Source: SVEL01 sp045125245
GTDB taxonomy: Bacteria; Bacillota; Clostridia; Lachnospirales; Lachnospiraceae
Direction of reading: 5' to 3'
NCBI GenBank assembly: GCA_045125245.1
Contig: JBGVNF010000005.1
Span: 124,001-188,000 of the forward strand
Length of the DNA: 64,000 nucleotides
The notes beneath the pieces are model-generated. The model had not been told where the DNA came from. It did not search any database and worked only from the letters and a program-made list of their open reading frames with translations. The position numbers and the translations under genes are program-made. Positions 53,625 through 61,234 of the stretch are shown piece by piece (the first letter of the stretch is position 1; every line of letters starts with the position of its first letter).

Positions 53625-53701
53625 GTATTAGGTAGTCTCGAATCACGTAGGCCGCCCTGCAGCCAGTTCATTTGCATAGGCATAAAAAGACTACCTAATA
53701 C
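53625..53701 (-). ncRNA. 14-bp inverted repeat with structured 49-nt loop
   Basis: GTATTAGGTAGTCT (53625-53638) pairs perfectly with AGACTACCTAATAC (53688-53701). The enclosed 49 nt are GC-rich compared with the surroundings (GGCCGCCCTGCAGCC). It directly adjoins the cloverleaf at 53705. Could be a regulatory RNA or part of one larger RNA. Confidence 0.55.
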
Positions 53702-53704
53702 GAG

Positions 53705-53768
53705 TGCAGTCGTGAGGTTACGGACCTCTTTTCACATAAGTGAATCATGCTCTTAGCATACGACTACA
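53705..53768 (-). ncRNA. Compact 64-nt cloverleaf RNA
   Basis: A 9-pair closing stem (53705-53713 with 53760-53768, one pair G-U only on the minus strand) encloses three perfect 5-bp hairpins: 53714-53728 (GAGGT/ACCTC), 53731-53744 (TTCAC/GTGAA) and 53747-53759 (ATGCT/AGCAT), separated by 0-2 nt. This is a four-way junction smaller than a tRNA, without a T-loop or anticodon loop of normal size. No known RNA family recognised. Confidence 0.6.
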
Positions 53769-53771
53769 TAC

Positions 53772-53792
53772 GAGGGAGATTATTACTCCCTC
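53772..53792 (-). terminator. Hairpin after small Cys-rich gene
   Basis: GAGGGAG and CTCCCTC pair (7 bp, 7-nt loop), 8 nt after the stop of the 53800 gene, and 4 nt from the cloverleaf. No U-tract. Confidence 0.5.
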
Positions 53793-53799
53793 ACCATAT

Positions 53800-53991
53800 T
53801 TATCTACTCTTCCATGCGTAAGGATAGTGAGCCTTTGAGCTTCCTAACATACAATGACTCGAATCATCATTTGAAGGATTCCCTTCTGCATCGCACGAAA
53901 AAGGACAATTCTTCCCACAATTACTTCCATCTGCCTTGCAAAAGTTTTTAAGAAACTCAAAACATTCTTTTGCCTTTTCGTATTCATTCAT
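53800..53991 (-). CDS. Small cysteine-rich protein (63 aa)
   Basis: Six cysteines within 40 residues (KECFEFLKNFCKAD, NCGKNCPFSC, HCMLG), likely a metal-binding or disulphide-rich miniprotein; no signal peptide, so cytoplasmic metal binding is more likely. GAGGTAAAC precedes the ATG. Stop is followed by the chain of RNA structures at 53625-53792. Family not recognised. Confidence 0.7.
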   Translation of the reverse strand: MNEYEKAKECFEFLKNFCKADGSNCGKNCPFSCDAEGNPSNDDSSHCMLGSSKAHYPYAWKSR

Positions 53992-54041
53992 ATTTTGTTT
54001 ACCTCACTAAAATATGTGATTTATTTATTCTTCTATTTCAT

Positions 54042-54063
54042 AGGGGCTTTTATAAAAGCCCCT
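54042..54063 (-). terminator. 22-nt perfect palindrome after a stop codon
   Basis: AGGGGCTTTTA plus its exact complement, 9 nt beyond the stop of the 54073 lipoprotein gene. A run of T follows only on the plus side, so on the minus strand it is a 3' hairpin without a U-tract. Confidence 0.55.
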
Positions 54064-54072
54064 GTTTTAAGA

Positions 54073-54783
54073 TTACTCGAATCTGATTAAGTCAACGAAA
54101 TACTGTAAGTCTTCAGCAGCTTCTACACAGTGTGAAACTGTATCGTCAACCTTAATTGTACAGCTACCTAATGTATACACGTACTCGTATGAAACTGTAC
54201 CATCGTCGTTTGCAGTTGTAACTAATACAACTTCTTTTTCTCCTTCATCAGTTGAAACTGTAGCAAAAGATTCAATACCTTCAATATCAAGAGTTACCGC
54301 TTCCTTCACTGTTTCATAATTTTCAGTAGTTGGGTACATAGTAATTATAGGGGCTTCATCACTAGCCCACACGTACATATGCATATCCACATCACCAAGA
54401 AGAGCTTGTAAATTCACTACTTCGCTTGTTCTTGGGTCATCATTTGCAAATACAGTTGGGTATCCCTCATGTGTACTTGCCGTTTCTTCTGCAACTGTTT
54501 CTTCAATGGTTTCAGTTGTTTCAGTAGCCTGCTCTTCAACTACTGTTTCTGTTGTTTCTTCTACTACTTCTGTTGTTTCTTCTGTTCCATATTCAGTTGT
54601 ACTTTCCACAGCATCAATAGCCGCATCAACAGCATCAGAAGCAATGTTACTAACGACTGCTCCTACTTCAGACTTGTTTGCTTTTGACTCACTACCCACA
54701 GTAGCCGTCTCCTTAGTACCACATCCTACTAATGCTACCATTAAGCATACACCTACAGTTACAGTTAATAATTTCTTTTTCAT
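54073..54783 (-). CDS. Lipoprotein with Thr/Glu-rich repeat region (236 aa)
   Basis: Signal KKKLLTVTVGVCLMVALVGC with lipobox LVGC. A linker of about 60 residues is built of Thr, Glu and Val repeats (EETTEVVEETTETVVEEQAT), then a beta-rich domain without recognised motif. ATG 54783 is set by GGAGGAATCTAAA; the frame opens earlier but the signal would be displaced. The repeat region should be extended and may be variable in length between strains. Confidence 0.83.
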   Translation of the reverse strand: MKKKLLTVTVGVCLMVALVGCGTKETATVGSESKANKSEVGAVVSNIASDAVDAAIDAVESTTEYGTEETTEVVEETTETVVEEQATETTETIEETVAEETASTHEGYPTVFANDDPRTSEVVNLQALLGDVDMHMYVWASDEAPIITMYPTTENYETVKEAVTLDIEGIESFATVSTDEGEKEVVLVTTANDDGTVSYEYVYTLGSCTIKVDDTVSHCVEAAEDLQYFVDLIRFE

Positions 54784-54898
54784 TTTAGATTCCTCCATTT
54801 TAAATATTTTATATTGTGTTTGTTACACTCATATCAATTATGCTTTGCATAAATAGATATCACTTATATTCCGTAATGAAATACGGTTATTGCATATA

Positions 54899-55309
54899 TT
54901 AATTTGTTCTAACAAGTTCCTTTAAAGAAACTTTGTCACTAGCAAAACAGAACTCCGATGGATTATCTTCATTTAAATATATCCTAATCTGTTCACTTGG
55001 TTCAGTTATTGAACGTAGCCGAAATTTGTAGACATGTCCATTATACATATATTGATAAGTTGTCGTGTATTTTGATAAAGTTAACTCTTTATTATACACT
55101 TGTACCGTATTATGCTGTGTATAAGCATACTCTATTACATCTGCATCATCATTCTGATTTTCTACACTAACTAAATTAGCAACTGCCTCATATTTATACT
55201 TAGCAGTATTTATCTTAGCAATCATAATAGGGACTACAATAAATAATGCCAGTACCACAGTAAGAATACTTGATAAGCGATTTATCTTAGTACTTATATC
55301 TTCTCCCAT
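54899..55309 (-). CDS. DUF3592-like membrane protein (136 aa)
   Basis: One N-terminal membrane helix (ILTVVLALFIVVPIMIA) then an external beta domain with YQYMYNGHVYKF and IRIYLNEDNPSEFCF, matching the YxYNGxxY ... IxxYxNxxNPSEF pattern of its paralogue at 51789-52175. The C-terminal helix of that paralogue is missing. GAGGTTATTAT precedes the ATG. Confidence 0.75.
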   Translation of the reverse strand: MGEDISTKINRLSSILTVVLALFIVVPIMIAKINTAKYKYEAVANLVSVENQNDDADVIEYAYTQHNTVQVYNKELTLSKYTTTYQYMYNGHVYKFRLRSITEPSEQIRIYLNEDNPSEFCFASDKVSLKELVRTN

Positions 55310-55361
55310 ATAATAACCTCTTCTTCACTTTTGGTTATATCTTATTAACATTAAACTGACT

Positions 55362-55383
55362 ATTATAAGCCTTCGCTTATAAT
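55362..55383 (-). terminator. 9-bp hairpin overlapping a stop codon
   Basis: ATTATAAGC and GCTTATAAT pair around a CTTC (GAAG on the minus strand) loop; the stem begins within the stop of the 55383-56027 gene. No U-tract. Confidence 0.5.
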
Positions 55384-56027
55384 TAAGTACCTCTGTATTT
55401 AATAATGATTGATTTTATTCTTATAAACAGAGATACCAAAATATCCCATTTCCATAGAATAGTATAAATCAACATAGATATTACATAAGCATACAACATA
55501 TAAATTGCATTCTGAGTATCCTTCTGCATCTCTTCGATTAAGACTGTTTTATCTTCTACATACTGTTCCATTTCCGAATGAAGAGCCTCTTTATTCTCTT
55601 CTGGACATGAATTATACCTTTCATAGAATGTTTCAATCTCCTCAGTAATATATGATATCTCCAGTATAGATATCTTCAAACTTTTCGGAATTATTTTATT
55701 ATATCTGTGGATATAAGAAAGCTCTTTCTCGTATAATTTACACTGTTCGAATTTCGTAGATACTTCTTTACACTCAGGACTTAAGTATTCTTCATATAAT
55801 AGTAACGAACCTATAGCGAGTGCAATTATGTAGAATACTAAAGCAAGATATCTTATCTTTGATTTGAACAATCCTATGTATCTCTTGTTCTTAAAGAACT
55901 TGACTAAACCAATAACTGTGAAATAATCACTAACAATGAGTATAGCCAGCAATGCGATACTCATAAAGTCAAATTCAAAAATGTTGTAGAGAATGATATG
56001 CGATAAAATTAAACTTATGAATTTCAT
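55383..56027 (-). CDS. Polytopic membrane protein with cytoplasmic or external coiled coil (214 aa)
   Basis: Three N-terminal hydrophobic segments (LILSHIILYNIFEF, MSIALLAILIVSDYFTVIGL, YLALVFYIIALAIGSLLLY), a central 90-residue helical region rich in Glu, and a final helix (AIYMLYAYVISMLIYTILW). AGAGGTTAATAT precedes the ATG. Family not recognised. Confidence 0.75.
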   Translation of the reverse strand: MKFISLILSHIILYNIFEFDFMSIALLAILIVSDYFTVIGLVKFFKNKRYIGLFKSKIRYLALVFYIIALAIGSLLLYEEYLSPECKEVSTKFEQCKLYEKELSYIHRYNKIIPKSLKISILEISYITEEIETFYERYNSCPEENKEALHSEMEQYVEDKTVLIEEMQKDTQNAIYMLYAYVISMLIYTILWKWDILVSLFIRIKSIIIKYRGT

Positions 56028-56088
56028 ATATTAACCTCTTGTCATATAATCACTTTAATCATATAATTGACAATGTTGTAAACATTAT

Positions 56089-56331
56089 CTATTTAATCAT
56101 TAAAGTTTCTAAACCTACTCTATCTTGTTTATTACCTATAAAAGTACAATTAATACCATTCTTAGAGTTTTGTATCAATTGTTCCATAAGATTCTTCAAC
56201 CCTTGTACGTGCTGAATGAAAGCATCATTAACAAGGTCATCCGGTCTATCAATCTCACTTCCAGATAAACCCTGTGATAAGTAATACTCTTTACGAGTCA
56301 TAGTATACACTTTGTCTATTTCATTTTTCAT
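56089..56331 (-). CDS. Small hypothetical protein (80 aa)
   Basis: Helical, charged, no membrane segment (KNEIDKVYTMTRKEYYLSQG). AAGGCGACAAT precedes the ATG. First gene downstream of the tRNA and the tRNA-adjacent element. Family not recognised. Confidence 0.65.
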   Translation of the reverse strand: MKNEIDKVYTMTRKEYYLSQGLSGSEIDRPDDLVNDAFIQHVQGLKNLMEQLIQNSKNGINCTFIGNKQDRVGLETLMIK

Positions 56332-56477
56332 ATTGTCGCCTTATAACGTTATTTTAATGGTTTGCGAATACCTGCACAGCCACATAACTCGCTACTATAA
56401 TACACGCAGACAGCTTCGTATCACTGCTTGTGGTTCACCTAAGACAGGCTTTGAGAGAAGATAAAAATGCATTCAAC
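56332..56477 (-). other. Gene-free spacer downstream of tRNA element
   Basis: About 145 nt without a gene or a strong hairpin that I could find, between the structured element at 56478 and the small gene at 56331. It may hold the promoter of that gene; no clear -35/-10 pair seen. Confidence 0.4.
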
Positions 56478-56555
56478 TGGGTTGCGTTCCTTCACATCTG
56501 AAGCATGCACGTTACACGTGAAAGAGGTGCTACACTCAACTATACTAGCAACCCA
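56478..56555 (-). ncRNA. tRNA-like structured element following the tRNA
   Basis: Starts one or two nt after the tRNA 3' end. A perfect 7-bp end stem (GGGTTGC with GCAACCC) encloses 62 nt, giving tRNA-like overall size, followed by an unpaired A as in a discriminator. After the stem comes TAGTATAGTTGAG, like a D-arm, but the next two hairpins (CACG/CGTG with a TGTAA loop, and CTTCA/TGAAG with a GATG loop) are not a canonical anticodon or T-arm. It is a decayed or strongly diverged tRNA, or a tRNA-like RNA. Confidence 0.5.
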
Positions 56556-56556
56556 A

Positions 56557-56630
56557 TGGACCCTCGGGGACTCGAACCCAGGACCATCCAGTTATGAGCT
56601 GGACGCTCTAACCAACTGAGCTAAGGGTCC
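56557..56630 (-). tRNA. tRNA with CAT anticodon, tRNA-Ile2-like
   Basis: 74 nt, no encoded CCA. Acceptor GGACCCT/AGGGTCC, D-arm GCTC-AGTTGGTTA-GAGC, anticodon arm TCCAG-CTCATAA-CTGGA, T-arm CTGGG-TTCGAGT-CCCCG. The T-stem has one T-C mismatch. Acceptor and D-arm resemble bacterial tRNA-Ile(CAU), whose C34 is converted to lysidine to read AUA, more than elongator tRNA-Met; I cannot settle this without a model. AUA codons are frequent in the genes here, so such a tRNA would help translation. It lies directly after the BspA-like gene and its hairpin and is probably processed from that transcript. Confidence 0.93.
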
Positions 56631-56632
56631 TA

Positions 56633-56658
56633 TAGAGGGTGTTTATAAACACCCTCTA
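56633..56658 (-). terminator. 26-nt perfect palindrome between BspA-like gene and tRNA
   Basis: TAGAGGGTGTTTA plus its exact complement, between the stop at 56663 and the tRNA 5' end at 56630. No U-tract, and only 2 nt from the tRNA, so it may mark an RNA-processing site instead of a terminator. Confidence 0.55.
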
Positions 56659-56662
56659 AATC

Positions 56663-58633
56663 TTATCTTGTTGTAACTCCACAAGAAGTATCAAATGCAT
56701 CATAAGCAATTGTAGCAGTACTAGGTACGCTAGCAGATGTTAGATTATCACATTCTATAAATGCTCCTGATTGGATAGCTGCGACATGATTTGGAATTGT
56801 AATTATTGTAAGTTCCTTACAATCCTTATAACACTTTTGTGGAATAACTGTTACTAATGGTGGTATATAAATATCTGATATAGCTGTAGTATCAAACGTC
56901 TGTACACCAAATGCCGTGATATTATCATGTAGAATAATATTCTCTAAATGCGTACATTCTTCAAATAAATTATCTGATAAAACTGTAACATTAGCTGGTA
57001 CTTTAAACTCTGTTATATTGGTACGTTTAATTGCCTCTGCACCAATTGACGTTACTGTATCAGGCAGTGTTAAAGATGACAGTTTATTCTTAGTATATGA
57101 TACAGAATATTTAAATGCTCTATCTCCAATTGTTTTAAGACCATCTGGGAAACTTAACGATGTTATACCGCAGTTATGAAACGCATCGTCACCTACTTCT
57201 GTTACAACGGAGTTTATAGTTATACTTGATATATTCTCACAGTCTTTAAATACATTATCACTAATCTTTGTACAACCTGATGGCCATACATAATCACCTG
57301 TAGCAGCAAAACATGAAGAGAATGCATAGCTATCGATTTCTGTTAATGTAGGTTGAATAGGCAATGCCTCAAGTGACCAACAAGAATCAAAAGCTTGTCT
57401 ACCTATTGATTCTAAACCGTCATTAACTGTAAAATCCTTGAGATTATTACAACCTATAAACATATAACTACCAATATCTTTTGCATTAGATAATTTTACT
57501 GATTGTAAGTTTGTACATGCAGCAAACATACTTGATTTGCGATCTGTATTTATTAAATCAATATCAGCTGACTCTAATGCCGTACAGCCCTCAAATATTG
57601 CAGAATTTAACTCAACATTAGAACCACATGTTACTTCTTTAAGACTCGTACACTCTGCGAAACAACCAGCACTTAAGTCGACATACCTTGTTGTAGGAAA
57701 TGTCAGTGTACTTAAATTAGTACATTCTTTAAATGATTCCGACAATAAATCCACTGGTATAGCATCATCCGAATCATCAAATGTCAGAGTAGATATACCT
57801 GAATTATTAAATGCATACAAATCGATAGAGCGCACGTTTTTCGTTACGTTAAACGAGGTTAAAGATGTTGTATCCTTGAAAGCACCCTCTCTAATCTTAT
57901 TCATAGAGTCCGGCATAACTACAGTAGTTAAGTTCGTACATCCAGCAAACGTATAAGGTGCGACTTCGATAATACCTTCTTCGATACTTACTTTCTCAAT
58001 CACAGTATTATTTTGGAACAAACCACTCTGTATAGAGTTAATAGTTTTTACCTGACCATTCCCATAATCAATAGATGCTGGAATTGTAATATCTGTTGCA
58101 GTTGCTAAATCATAACCAAGGAATTCTAAGTCAGATGTTGTAAGTAAACCTTCACATAAGTCAACTTCACAAGCAATATTAAAAGTTAATAAACCTGCAA
58201 AAGTACCTGCTGGTATTGTTTCACCATCTTTAATCTGAACTGACTCGTTAGATATACTTTCAACACCACCATCAATATCCTGCCATGTCCAGACTGTTTT
58301 ATTGTTAGAAACATCAAATGGAACTGTCGTAGCATTTCCGATTGAATCAACTAATTCAATCGTTTCATTACATTCTACAGTTACAACTTGATTAGGGTTC
58401 ATATCACCCTTAACCTTTATTACATACTCGCCTACACCTTCCTCAGGGTTAATTCGAATTACCTTAGGTAATATAACAGTAAAATTTGATGCTTTAACAA
58501 CATCAACATAAACATTAGATTCAGAATTCTCATTTTTTGTATCTGTCGATTCAACAACAGCAGATGCTGCATTAACTGATAAGCTGCTTAACATAAAGGT
58601 GGTTATGAATAAAATTAATAATCGCTTTTTCAT
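56663..58633 (-). CDS. BspA-like leucine-rich-repeat surface protein (656 aa)
   Basis: Sec signal MKKRLLILFITTFMLSSLSV then NAASA. Residues 30-150 carry the beta domain shared with 58644 and 52287 (FTVILPKVIRINPEE, MNPNQVVTVECNE, IPAGTFAGLLTFNIACEV). From about 165 to the end are some 20 LRR_5/BspA repeats of 22-24 residues (for example IPEGAF-type units such as SAFEGCTNL, CTNLTTVVMPDSMNKIREGAF, TLPDTVTSIGAEAIKRTN). BspA-like proteins bind host or bacterial surfaces. No membrane anchor or sortase motif, so it is held by other means. GGAGGTCTAAT before ATG 58633 sets the start; last gene of cassette 2. Confidence 0.9.
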   Translation of the reverse strand: MKKRLLILFITTFMLSSLSVNAASAVVESTDTKNENSESNVYVDVVKASNFTVILPKVIRINPEEGVGEYVIKVKGDMNPNQVVTVECNETIELVDSIGNATTVPFDVSNNKTVWTWQDIDGGVESISNESVQIKDGETIPAGTFAGLLTFNIACEVDLCEGLLTTSDLEFLGYDLATATDITIPASIDYGNGQVKTINSIQSGLFQNNTVIEKVSIEEGIIEVAPYTFAGCTNLTTVVMPDSMNKIREGAFKDTTSLTSFNVTKNVRSIDLYAFNNSGISTLTFDDSDDAIPVDLLSESFKECTNLSTLTFPTTRYVDLSAGCFAECTSLKEVTCGSNVELNSAIFEGCTALESADIDLINTDRKSSMFAACTNLQSVKLSNAKDIGSYMFIGCNNLKDFTVNDGLESIGRQAFDSCWSLEALPIQPTLTEIDSYAFSSCFAATGDYVWPSGCTKISDNVFKDCENISSITINSVVTEVGDDAFHNCGITSLSFPDGLKTIGDRAFKYSVSYTKNKLSSLTLPDTVTSIGAEAIKRTNITEFKVPANVTVLSDNLFEECTHLENIILHDNITAFGVQTFDTTAISDIYIPPLVTVIPQKCYKDCKELTIITIPNHVAAIQSGAFIECDNLTSASVPSTATIAYDAFDTSCGVTTR

Positions 58634-58643
58634 ATTAGACCTC

Positions 58644-59195
58644 CTATACATCCTCTAAAGCAATTCTCAACGTGAACTTACCTGACCATGAACCTGCTGT
58701 AACACTAGCCTTAATTTTACCTGATTCAACATGATTCATAGGGTTATTAATCTCATCATAATCGGCAATAAAATCTGAGTCACCATAATTCCATTCTGTT
58801 TTAATAGGAATTATTTTTGCTTTAATATCAGATTTAGCTGCGATGCCATCATTAACTTCATTCTCTAAGATGAAGTTAATTTCATCATCTCCATCACCTG
58901 TTGTATCCATAGGCTCTACTACAATCTTCTGGTCAGCTGCAATGTCAGCAAAAATACCAACAGAATAACTTACCTCTGTGTCTGGCTGAACATTGATTCT
59001 CTTAGGTACACAAACAGTAAAGGTAGAACCTTTACTTACTGTAACTTCTACTTCCTGCTGTGTCGAGTCACCATCCTGACCTTCTACCGTATAGTTTGTA
59101 TCATCACTTGTAACTGTAGGTGCTGCGAGTACAGTAACCGACTGCAGAGTAAATAATGCAATTACACAACATAATCCAATAAAACGTTTCTTCAT
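58644..59195 (-). CDS. Secreted beta-rich surface protein (183 aa)
   Basis: Sec signal MKKRFIGLCCVIALFTLQSV then TVLAAP. The mature domain shows VSKGSTFTVCVPKRINVQ, a DIAADQKIVVEP stretch and TAGSWSGKFTLRIALEDV, as in 52287-52799 and the N-terminal part of the BspA-like protein. Probably a small surface subunit that shares a domain with the BspA-like protein for assembly. AGGAGGATATC precedes the ATG. Middle gene of cassette 2. Confidence 0.85.
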   Translation of the reverse strand: MKKRFIGLCCVIALFTLQSVTVLAAPTVTSDDTNYTVEGQDGDSTQQEVEVTVSKGSTFTVCVPKRINVQPDTEVSYSVGIFADIAADQKIVVEPMDTTGDGDDEINFILENEVNDGIAAKSDIKAKIIPIKTEWNYGDSDFIADYDEINNPMNHVESGKIKASVTAGSWSGKFTLRIALEDV

Positions 59196-59204
59196 GATAT
59201 CCTC

Positions 59205-60017
59205 CTAATAAATCTTGATTGTTATGTTATCCATAATTGTTGGTGTATACTCAACGTTTGTATTAGTCATATCGTATGTACGTACTCGAAAACTTACTTT
59301 ATGTTCTCCTTTCTCTAAACACGTAAATACTTCCCATGGTAGTGCTGTTCCGGGTTGTATAAGTCCAGTCTCTTCTAATATTACTTCACCTGTCTCCTCA
59401 AGAATAACCTCATATGTGAAGTAAACATCATTCGATTCTGGATTCTCTAGTAATACAGATGGCTCATTTTCAGTTGCATACAAGAAACTATACCCTGCAA
59501 ATTCTATGTATTCTGTATTACCTACAAATAAGTCATTGTTATTGACTTGCCCATCTGAAATTACAGTATTAGCAAGCTCTTTTAAATTAGGTACAGGTGT
59601 ACCTTTTGGTAATCTATAAAAGAAAATAAACCACACTATTACGAATAGTAGTAGAATAAATAACAAAGGTATTAATGGTAAAAGTAGTCTTCGTTTTATA
59701 TAGCCGACGAATTTGTCATCATCTATTCTAACGTATCCGCTTAACTTCCTAAATGTTTTCTTTTGCTTGAAAACCTGTAAGTACTCATCACCTAAATCTA
59801 GATAGGTTTTATCTAAGTCAATTGTATCTTCAAAGTGGTTATGATTAACATAACCAACTATTAAAGAGTCTTGTAAGTCTTCTACTGACTTTTTACTGTA
59901 AAGAACTATATCCTCATTTACTTTCTTTACTCTGACTATTTTATACTTTAAGTCCTCGTCAATATAGTCAACTTGATTTAATATATTGTTATTATCTTTG
60001 GACATAACATTCGTCAT
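59205..60017 (-). CDS. Single-pass membrane protein with external beta domain (270 aa)
   Basis: N-terminal cytoplasmic domain of about 110 residues, a long membrane segment (LLPLIPLLFILLLFVIVWFI) and an external domain with YFTYEVILEETGEVILEETG and GLIQPGTALPWEVF. Paralogue of 52796-53602. Heads cassette 2 (membrane protein, secreted protein, BspA-like protein). It has no ribosome site; instead a 30-nt AT palindrome ends 2 nt before the ATG. Confidence 0.82.
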   Translation of the reverse strand: MTNVMSKDNNNILNQVDYIDEDLKYKIVRVKKVNEDIVLYSKKSVEDLQDSLIVGYVNHNHFEDTIDLDKTYLDLGDEYLQVFKQKKTFRKLSGYVRIDDDKFVGYIKRRLLLPLIPLLFILLLFVIVWFIFFYRLPKGTPVPNLKELANTVISDGQVNNNDLFVGNTEYIEFAGYSFLYATENEPSVLLENPESNDVYFTYEVILEETGEVILEETGLIQPGTALPWEVFTCLEKGEHKVSFRVRTYDMTNTNVEYTPTIMDNITIKIY

Positions 60018-60019
60018 TT

Positions 60020-60049
60020 AATTATATTTATTATATAATAAATATAATT
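60020..60049. promoter_or_regulatory. 30-nt AT-only palindrome abutting a start codon
   Basis: AATTATATTTATTAT followed by its exact complement, ending 2 nt before the ATG at 60017. It replaces the usual ribosome site and as RNA would make a 13-bp stem. It may be a regulator site, a thermosensitive hairpin or a -10-rich promoter. Confidence 0.5.
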
Positions 60050-60080
60050 TTATCTATTCCTTCCTACTAACCCTTATTTA

Positions 60081-60665
60081 TTATGAGTCAGTAAATTTAA
60101 CATGATGTGTAAGAATTCTTTCAGGTGTTGCTTCGGTAGCAAACTCTATAGCTTTCTGTACAACTTCATCTGTTACAGATGCACCATCGTACTCAGCATC
60201 TATAGCAGCAGACTCCTTTGTTGTTTTACCACTGCACATCGAAAATCGTTTTTCAATAGATATATCTGGTAGTCTTTTCCATTCACGATATTTATCTAAA
60301 TCATGCGAGATAGATTTAATTGCAAATGCAATAATTGCAATATCATCTAACTGACCCAGACCTGCTACTACGTCAGGTAATACATCAATAGGACTTAAGA
60401 AGTATATCAAAGCAGCTGTAGCACCTATTATTGTATTCAATGGCACTTCTCTGTAATTACCTTTAGCGTAATCCACAACCATACTCCCTAATGTGTCAAT
60501 TGAATTAAACCATTTGTCAAGTCTTTTTGAACTCTTCATCTTATCATCAAGTTTCTTGTCAAACTCAACTGCTTCTTCCGGACTTTTAAGAATTTCTTCT
60601 GCACGCTCTTTATCGGTTTTCTTTTTACCTGCCATTGCAGAGATTGCCTCACTAAATATTGTCAT
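60081..60665 (-). CDS. DUF1232 (YkvA-like) membrane-associated protein (194 aa)
   Basis: Residues about 74-110 read ALIYFLSPIDVLPDVVAGLG then QLDDIAIIAFA, the DUF1232/YkvA signature, a short hydrophobic pair of helices of unknown function. The N-terminus, MTIFSEAISAMAGKKK, carries the AI..M.GK-like motif shared with four other proteins. GGAGTAAGCT precedes the ATG, which overlaps the HD-domain gene. Confidence 0.85.
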   Translation of the reverse strand: MTIFSEAISAMAGKKKTDKERAEEILKSPEEAVEFDKKLDDKMKSSKRLDKWFNSIDTLGSMVVDYAKGNYREVPLNTIIGATAALIYFLSPIDVLPDVVAGLGQLDDIAIIAFAIKSISHDLDKYREWKRLPDISIEKRFSMCSGKTTKESAAIDAEYDGASVTDEVVQKAIEFATEATPERILTHHVKFTDS

Positions 60666-61180
60666 AGCTTACTCCAATCTATCTTCTTGTCAGTATCTGT
60701 AGTTATTTCTATAATACTAACTATTTTATCTGAAATTGTTAAAATCCATGATTCTCGATAAATAGGTATGGATAGACAGAATGGAAACATATGAGCCCTT
60801 ATAGCGTTATATTCAATATTACTCAATGAGCCATAATAAGTTCTATATTCTTTCAATGAATCTTTTGGGTGTTGAAATAAACAACATTCTTTGAACCCAT
60901 GAAATCTACCATCATCTCTACCTATAATACCTACATCATGAGTTAGAGCAGATTTAATAAGAGAGACTAAATCTACTCTAAATCCATGACGATATAAAAA
61001 TAATCCAATTCTTGTACTCATCATAGCAACCCTCAAACTGTGATTAGCAACAGTTGTTCTACCATGATGTGTTTGTAGTATACCTCGTTTAAATAATTCT
61101 GAATTAATAATATCAGAACCTATACGATTAACTATTATATAATCTATATAATGAGGTATACTAATAGCTTGTTTAATCAA
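60662..61180 (-). CDS. HD-domain hydrolase (172 aa)
   Basis: Metal-dependent phosphohydrolase fold: VANHSLRVAMM (first His, near 46), ALTHDVGIIG (HD, near 79), FQHPKDSLKEY, RAHMFPF and TISDKIV in order. Nucleotide or cyclic-nucleotide hydrolysis is the family function; substrate not visible. It lacks the GYP motif of the enzyme at 40400. Starts with TTG, 8 nt after AGGAGG. Coupled to the DUF1232 gene by a 4-nt overlap. Confidence 0.82.
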   Translation of the reverse strand: MIKQAISIPHYIDYIIVNRIGSDIINSELFKRGILQTHHGRTTVANHSLRVAMMSTRIGLFLYRHGFRVDLVSLIKSALTHDVGIIGRDDGRFHGFKECCLFQHPKDSLKEYRTYYGSLSNIEYNAIRAHMFPFCLSIPIYRESWILTISDKIVSIIEITTDTDKKIDWSKL

Positions 61181-61234
61181 AGTAACATCCTCCTAATTGT
61201 TAGCGATTGTCACTTTAATCATTCGCAAACTTAA

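Noticed and set aside
54540..54700. Phase-variable microsatellite in the lipoprotein gene
   Set aside because: The Thr/Glu codons are repetitive but not exact tandem copies of one short unit, so slippage is not specially favoured.
56478..56555. A second standard tRNA
   Set aside because: End stem and D-arm-like sequence are present, but no 7-nt anticodon loop with U33 on a good stem and no TTC-type T-arm can be drawn. I kept it only as a tRNA-like element.
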